From assembly GCF_013170705.1 (NCBI RefSeq), contig NZ_CP033334.1, positions 2,705,501-2,769,500 on the forward strand: a stretch of DNA of 64,000 nt, given 5' to 3'. This document shows positions 60,383 to 64,000 of this stretch, one piece after another. The stretch comes from Mesorhizobium loti. Its GTDB lineage: Bacteria; Pseudomonadota; Alphaproteobacteria; Rhizobiales; Rhizobiaceae. The position numbers and the translations under genes are program-made. The notes under the pieces were generated by a model, which saw only the letters and a list, made by a program, of their open reading frames with translations, was not told the origin of the DNA and ran no database searches. Within the stretch, counting starts at the first letter, position 1. Every line of letters begins with the position of its first letter.

Positions 60383-62724
60383 CGTCTCCTGCCCAGAGAA
60401 CCGAGCAGAACGGATGTGGCGAAGCCAAGCAGGATCGACAGCACAATCAGCACCACGGCATAGGACAGCGCATTGGCTGAGAGCCAATTGGCGATGATCA
60501 GGCGATAGTTCGACAGCGAAAACGGCTGTGTCTCGACGAAGTCGAAACGGGTGGCGGGCATGGAAACAACCTTATCGTCTCCAGCATCCACAGAGGTGAT
60601 ATGACCCGTCATTTTGCGCCAGGCGCTCTGACCGCTCAAGGACCGCACACCGTCCTGTAACGCATTGACGGATGGCGCCGTGACCAGCGTCCAGGTTGCC
60701 TCGCCCGTTGGGCTCTCTTGCTGGGCCACGACGATGCCCACACTTCCCTGCGGCGCAAACGGTGCCTCCGGCCCAGGGAATATGCGTAACGAATTCATCG
60801 AGATGTTGAAAGTCCGACTCATCCAGTCCTCGAACGAACTGACCTGGCCGCGCCAGCCGCTGCCGCGCAGCTTTTCACGCCACTGGTTGAATGTCGCGTC
60901 GGTGTCGGGATGAATGGAGCTCACGCGTTCGCCCCATGTCGAGCCGGCGTCGCTCGCCACGCCCACCTGCGCCAGGACCGCCGCCGGCACTTGCGAAATA
61001 GCGCTGATGAACAGTGCATTCCTGTCGTTGACGGCGGTTGCCGCGCTCAACGTGTCGACCGGGATCAGGCGGCCCGCCGCGACCGACATGCGCGCCAAGA
61101 GCGTGACCCCGGCGGAGACCGTCTCGGGCTGTGTACGATCCATGATCAGCGGAGTCGCGTATTCGGCGATGCTGTAGGGATAGCCGGTTCCGCTTGTCCC
61201 CGCGAGATTGGGGATTCTGGCCACTCGCGCGAAGGCGGGCATCACGAATTCGGAGCTGTCGAATACGGCGAAACGTTGAGCGCCCTCCGCCGTGGCGCCG
61301 GGCGCGCAGATCGCGTCGACCCCGGTCATGAGCACAGCCTCGATGGCGATGGTGTTGTCGCCTGGTCTGAAGTGCCGCATCGTCACCTTGATCGGCAGGT
61401 GGCGCAGGATCTCGCCTCCCGAGGTGGTAATCGGCACGGTCGCCGCGATGCTGTCGTTGACATAGACGTCGATATGACTTCCCGGCAGCACTTGCTGCGA
61501 ATAGGCGGCATCAAGCAGGATCGTCGCCTGACCGTAGGACTCGGCGTAGAAATCCGAAGGCACGCCCACCGCGAAGTCGGTGCGCACCCTGCGCCCGGCG
61601 AATTCGAGCGTGCTGACCCCCAGTTCGGAAAACGTCAATCGGCGTGGACCCAGCAGCATGGGGACGTCCGGCGTGCGCCATGTGCGCGTCGCAAGGCTGG
61701 TCCGCAGGCTGCCGCGCGGGCGGTCGACCTGCTTGGCGATGTCGTCGATAGCAAGGTCGACCGCCTGCCAACTCGGCCCGCTCACCACCAATGTCGAAGG
61801 GCCGAGCGTGGGATCGTCGATCAGCGTCGCGCTTGGCCCGGCCTCCGCGCTGGCTGGTACGGCCGCCAGCACCTTGGACAAGTCTGCGGCCGGCCCCAGG
61901 ACGATATTTGCCACACCCGGCTTCGTCGCGGCGGGGCCGGCCTCGCTCACGGCGAAGGCCTGGTTGGGCATGTTAGCCATCAGCGCCATGGCCTCGCCAA
62001 GGCGCACCGCCGGCGCGGTGGAGACGGTCTGGCTCATCGACGGCACGATGAGGTTGAATGTCGTGGCGCCGGCGTCATCGACGCCGATGGCGCGCAGGTC
62101 CTCGACGCGTTTCCAGCGCCCGGCCTCGGGATCGTCGAAGGAAATGAAGGTCCTGCTCGTATCGATCTGCGTCCACAATTCATAGGTCGATTCGACGGTG
62201 CAATCGGTGCGGTGCCGCTGCACCGCGGACATGGTGATGTCGTTGAGGCCGGCATGCAGCAGCTTTGCCGGGATGGCGACAGACATATCGGAGGGATTGT
62301 CCGAGGAGGCGATCGGCGCATCGACGAGATCGCTGCCATTGACCGACACTTTCAGACGCGACGCTTCGGGCGCTACGACGACGGCGTTTTGATAGCCGAG
62401 GTGGAAGTCGGCCTTCGAAGCCGCCTGTTCCGGTGTCAGGAAGATCGACCAGGAGCGCCGCGAATATTCGCCGGAAAACACCAGTTCGGCGAACGGCACG
62501 ACATAGCGTCGTGCGGAAGGCACGGCCGGTTGCGGCGTCGCGGCCGCCATCGGTGCTGTGCTACCCGGCGCGGACGCATCCGGCGGTGCAACAGGCGCGG
62601 CGGGTTGCGGCGCCGGCGTCACGATCGCCGGCGCTTCTTTCGACATGTCGAACGGGCTGGTCTGGGCCATGGCCGGCGACACGGCAAGCGCCAACAGCGC
62701 GATCGAAGCCAGACGACGTCTCAT
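60379..62724 (-). CDS. bcsB: Cellulose synthase periplasmic subunit BcsB
   Basis: 781 residues. A signal sequence (LASIALLALAVSPAMA) is followed by a proline/alanine-rich linker, then carbohydrate-binding and flavodoxin-like repeats (YVVPFAELVFSGEYSRRSWS; DLVDAPIASSDNPSDMSVAI; DVYVNDSIAATVPITTSGGE) and a single C-terminal membrane anchor (LSYAVVLIVLSILLGFATSV). This is the BcsB layout. It overlaps bcsA by four bases and bcsZ by four bases. It guides the glucan from the BcsA channel through the periplasm. Confidence 0.92.
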   Translation of the reverse strand: MRRRLASIALLALAVSPAMAQTSPFDMSKEAPAIVTPAPQPAAPVAPPDASAPGSTAPMAAATPQPAVPSARRYVVPFAELVFSGEYSRRSWSIFLTPEQAASKADFHLGYQNAVVVAPEASRLKVSVNGSDLVDAPIASSDNPSDMSVAIPAKLLHAGLNDITMSAVQRHRTDCTVESTYELWTQIDTSRTFISFDDPEAGRWKRVEDLRAIGVDDAGATTFNLIVPSMSQTVSTAPAVRLGEAMALMANMPNQAFAVSEAGPAATKPGVANIVLGPAADLSKVLAAVPASAEAGPSATLIDDPTLGPSTLVVSGPSWQAVDLAIDDIAKQVDRPRGSLRTSLATRTWRTPDVPMLLGPRRLTFSELGVSTLEFAGRRVRTDFAVGVPSDFYAESYGQATILLDAAYSQQVLPGSHIDVYVNDSIAATVPITTSGGEILRHLPIKVTMRHFRPGDNTIAIEAVLMTGVDAICAPGATAEGAQRFAVFDSSEFVMPAFARVARIPNLAGTSGTGYPYSIAEYATPLIMDRTQPETVSAGVTLLARMSVAAGRLIPVDTLSAATAVNDRNALFISAISQVPAAVLAQVGVASDAGSTWGERVSSIHPDTDATFNQWREKLRGSGWRGQVSSFEDWMSRTFNISMNSLRIFPGPEAPFAPQGSVGIVVAQQESPTGEATWTLVTAPSVNALQDGVRSLSGQSAWRKMTGHITSVDAGDDKVVSMPATRFDFVETQPFSLSNYRLIIANWLSANALSYAVVLIVLSILLGFATSVLLGSLGRRR

Positions 62725-64000
62725 TGACGCTTCTCGGCAAGTGTTGCGACAGGTTCACCGCCGGTGCGGCCACGCAGGTCGCGCCAGAAATAGACCAGCC
62801 CGCGATAGGTCTGGAAAATCGCCAGCCGCAGGAACCATGCGGTGCCGCGCAGCAGGCCCGGGTTGCCCCGGCGCGAAAGCTGGAACTGCTCCCACTGCTT
62901 GGAGTTGGCGAAGATCAGATCGGCCACAAGGCGGTGGTGAACGGCTTCCGTCGGCTGGTAGAGGCAGCCTACCGCGATGCTGTCGGTTGTCCGTTCGAAG
63001 TTGCGGATTACCACCGGCAACACGGCTTCCGTGCCGTCGGCGAACAGCTTGAAGCGAATGCCGGCCGTGGCATCTTTGGCCAACTCTTCCAGGTTCGCGC
63101 CGAACACCAGCACGCGGGCACCGTTGGCGGACACATTCTCGATTGTGCCTTGCAGCCACCTGCCGCCGATCTCGAAATCGCAGCGCCGGCTGACCTTGAC
63201 GCGCCTGGTCGCGGCGCGCTCTCCCCGCTCGGAGACGACGCCCAGTGCACAGCCGGCCATGATCAGGTTGATCAGGTTCCAGCCGCCCACCACCAGCGTC
63301 ACGTCGGCCTTGAAAGGCTCGGCGTAAACCTTCCAGACCGTGACGAAGACGCCGACGAGCAGGATGCCGAAGATGGCGAAGAACGGCTTGCCGATCTCGG
63401 AAAGGCGGCTCGTCGCGATCGATTCATCCTTGGCGGTGACCTTGAAGGTCGGCTTTCGCGGATTGAGGATCACCGAAATCACAGCCGGCAGCAGATGCAC
63501 CGTCTGCACATACTCATAGAGTTCCGAGACCCAGGGCCAGCGGAAGGCGCCGTAGAGGTAGTTCTGCATCATCAGATTCACGACCATGTAGGTGAGCGTG
63601 TAGGCCATGAACTCGCCGCCCGAGGCGGTGAATATCTGCAGGTCGAAGAAAAGGTAGAAGAGCGGCGCAACGAGAAAGATCGTGCGCGGGAACGGAAACA
63701 GCCAAAACAGCGTCGACGACATGTAGCACAGGCGCTGCGGTATCGAGAGGCCGCGCTTGAAGGGCGGAAACCGAAAGCGCAGGATCTGCATCATGCCTTG
63801 CGCCCACCGGCTTCTCTGGCCGATGAAGGAGGCGAAGGTCGCCGGCTGCAGGCCGGCAATCAACGGCTTATCGACATAGACGCTGTGCCATCCGCGCGAA
63901 TGCAACTCAATTGCCGTTTCGCAATCCTCGGTGATGCTGACGCCGCTGAAGCCGTTGGTTTCCGCGAGCGCGGCGCGGCGCAGAACCGCGGCGGAGCCGC
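62721..64000 (-). CDS. bcsA: Cellulose synthase catalytic subunit BcsA (5' part outside window)
   Basis: C-terminal 425 or so codons; the frame is open to base 64000, so the gene starts to the right. The glycosyltransferase TED motif is near the edge (GVSITEDCETAIELHSRGW), followed by the QxxRW loop in FIGQRSRWAQGMMQILRF and membrane helices (YMSSTLFWLFPFPRTIFLVA). A PilZ c-di-GMP domain follows with the RxxxR arginines (TRRVKVSRRCDF) and NVSANGARV, so activity should depend on c-di-GMP. The catalytic domain before the TED motif cannot be seen. First gene visible of the minus-strand cellulose operon. Confidence 0.93.
   Translation of the reverse strand, partial: GSAAVLRRAALAETNGFSGVSITEDCETAIELHSRGWHSVYVDKPLIAGLQPATFASFIGQRSRWAQGMMQILRFRFPPFKRGLSIPQRLCYMSSTLFWLFPFPRTIFLVAPLFYLFFDLQIFTASGGEFMAYTLTYMVVNLMMQNYLYGAFRWPWVSELYEYVQTVHLLPAVISVILNPRKPTFKVTAKDESIATSRLSEIGKPFFAIFGILLVGVFVTVWKVYAEPFKADVTLVVGGWNLINLIMAGCALGVVSERGERAATRRVKVSRRCDFEIGGRWLQGTIENVSANGARVLVFGANLEELAKDATAGIRFKLFADGTEAVLPVVIRNFERTTDSIAVGCLYQPTEAVHHRLVADLIFANSKQWEQFQLSRRGNPGLLRGTAWFLRLAIFQTYRGLVYFWRDLRGRTGGEPVATLAEKRQ

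Noticed and set aside
60910..62727. 605-codon plus-strand open frame opposite bcsB
   Set aside because: Composition is arginine/histidine/glycine-rich as in antisense shadows, and bcsB fits the operon with coupled start and stop.

Overview
The window reads as accessory DNA from a GC-rich alphaproteobacterium of the rhizobial type (Hyphomicrobiales, close to Mesorhizobium, Rhizobium or Ensifer). The clues are the many solute-binding ABC importers, tandem dimethylglycine dehydrogenase-like genes, a MocR-type regulator and a bcsA-bcsB-GH8 cellulose operon. This assignment is by family content and codon style only. I see no rRNA, tRNA, CRISPR array or intact transposon.

Layout: (A) 1-13061, a polyamine/amino-acid-type ABC importer, a DAO-family amine oxidase and an IclR regulator, then an aldehyde dehydrogenase, a TMADH/DgcA-like flavo-iron-sulfur enzyme, a class III aminotransferase, a RidA protein and a beta-keto acid cleavage enzyme. 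It ends in a broken acyl-CoA dehydrogenase joined in frame to a decayed relaxase (13062-13515). (B) 13860-28339, L-2-hydroxyglutarate oxidase and a branched-chain-type (Liv) importer, a GntR regulator, a hydantoinase/oxoprolinase pair with a tiny zinc-ribbon protein, gabT, gabD and an SDR. (C) 28931-30449, a Rieske oxygenase, followed by fragments of a DHFR-like protein and an EAL protein fused together. (D) 30613-43305, a MocR regulator with a clear operator, then one long operon: class II HMG-CoA reductase, family III CoA-transferase, enoyl-CoA hydratase, a ribose-type ABC importer whose second permease carries a C-terminal beta-propeller, a second propeller protein, and HMG-CoA lyase. (E) 43318-43990, a frameshifted tyrosine recombinase. 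(F) 44059-56895, a glycine-betaine-type ProXVW importer, an MttB-family protein without pyrrolysine, two DMGDH-like enzymes, a LysR regulator and a class III aminotransferase. (G) 57009-64000, a cellulose operon on the minus strand (bcsA, bcsB, GH8 endoglucanase, a TPR protein), running off the right edge.

How the genes may work together: block D is the most distinctive. Class II HMG-CoA reductase (mevalonate to HMG-CoA) and HMG-CoA lyase (HMG-CoA to acetoacetate plus acetyl-CoA) bracket an importer and two propeller proteins of lactonase-like fold. I read it as uptake and breakdown of mevalonate, mevalonolactone or a related C5/C6 branched acid. Block B looks like ATP-dependent opening of a lactam or cyclic imide to an omega-amino acid, with GabT/GabD and LhgO completing a route towards 2-oxoglutarate. 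Block F looks like betaine demethylation.

The catabolic blocks are separated by dead relaxase, EAL and integrase genes, which suggests a mosaic region built by repeated insertion and deletion. Functions are assigned from sequence motifs remembered from the families; no database search was possible.
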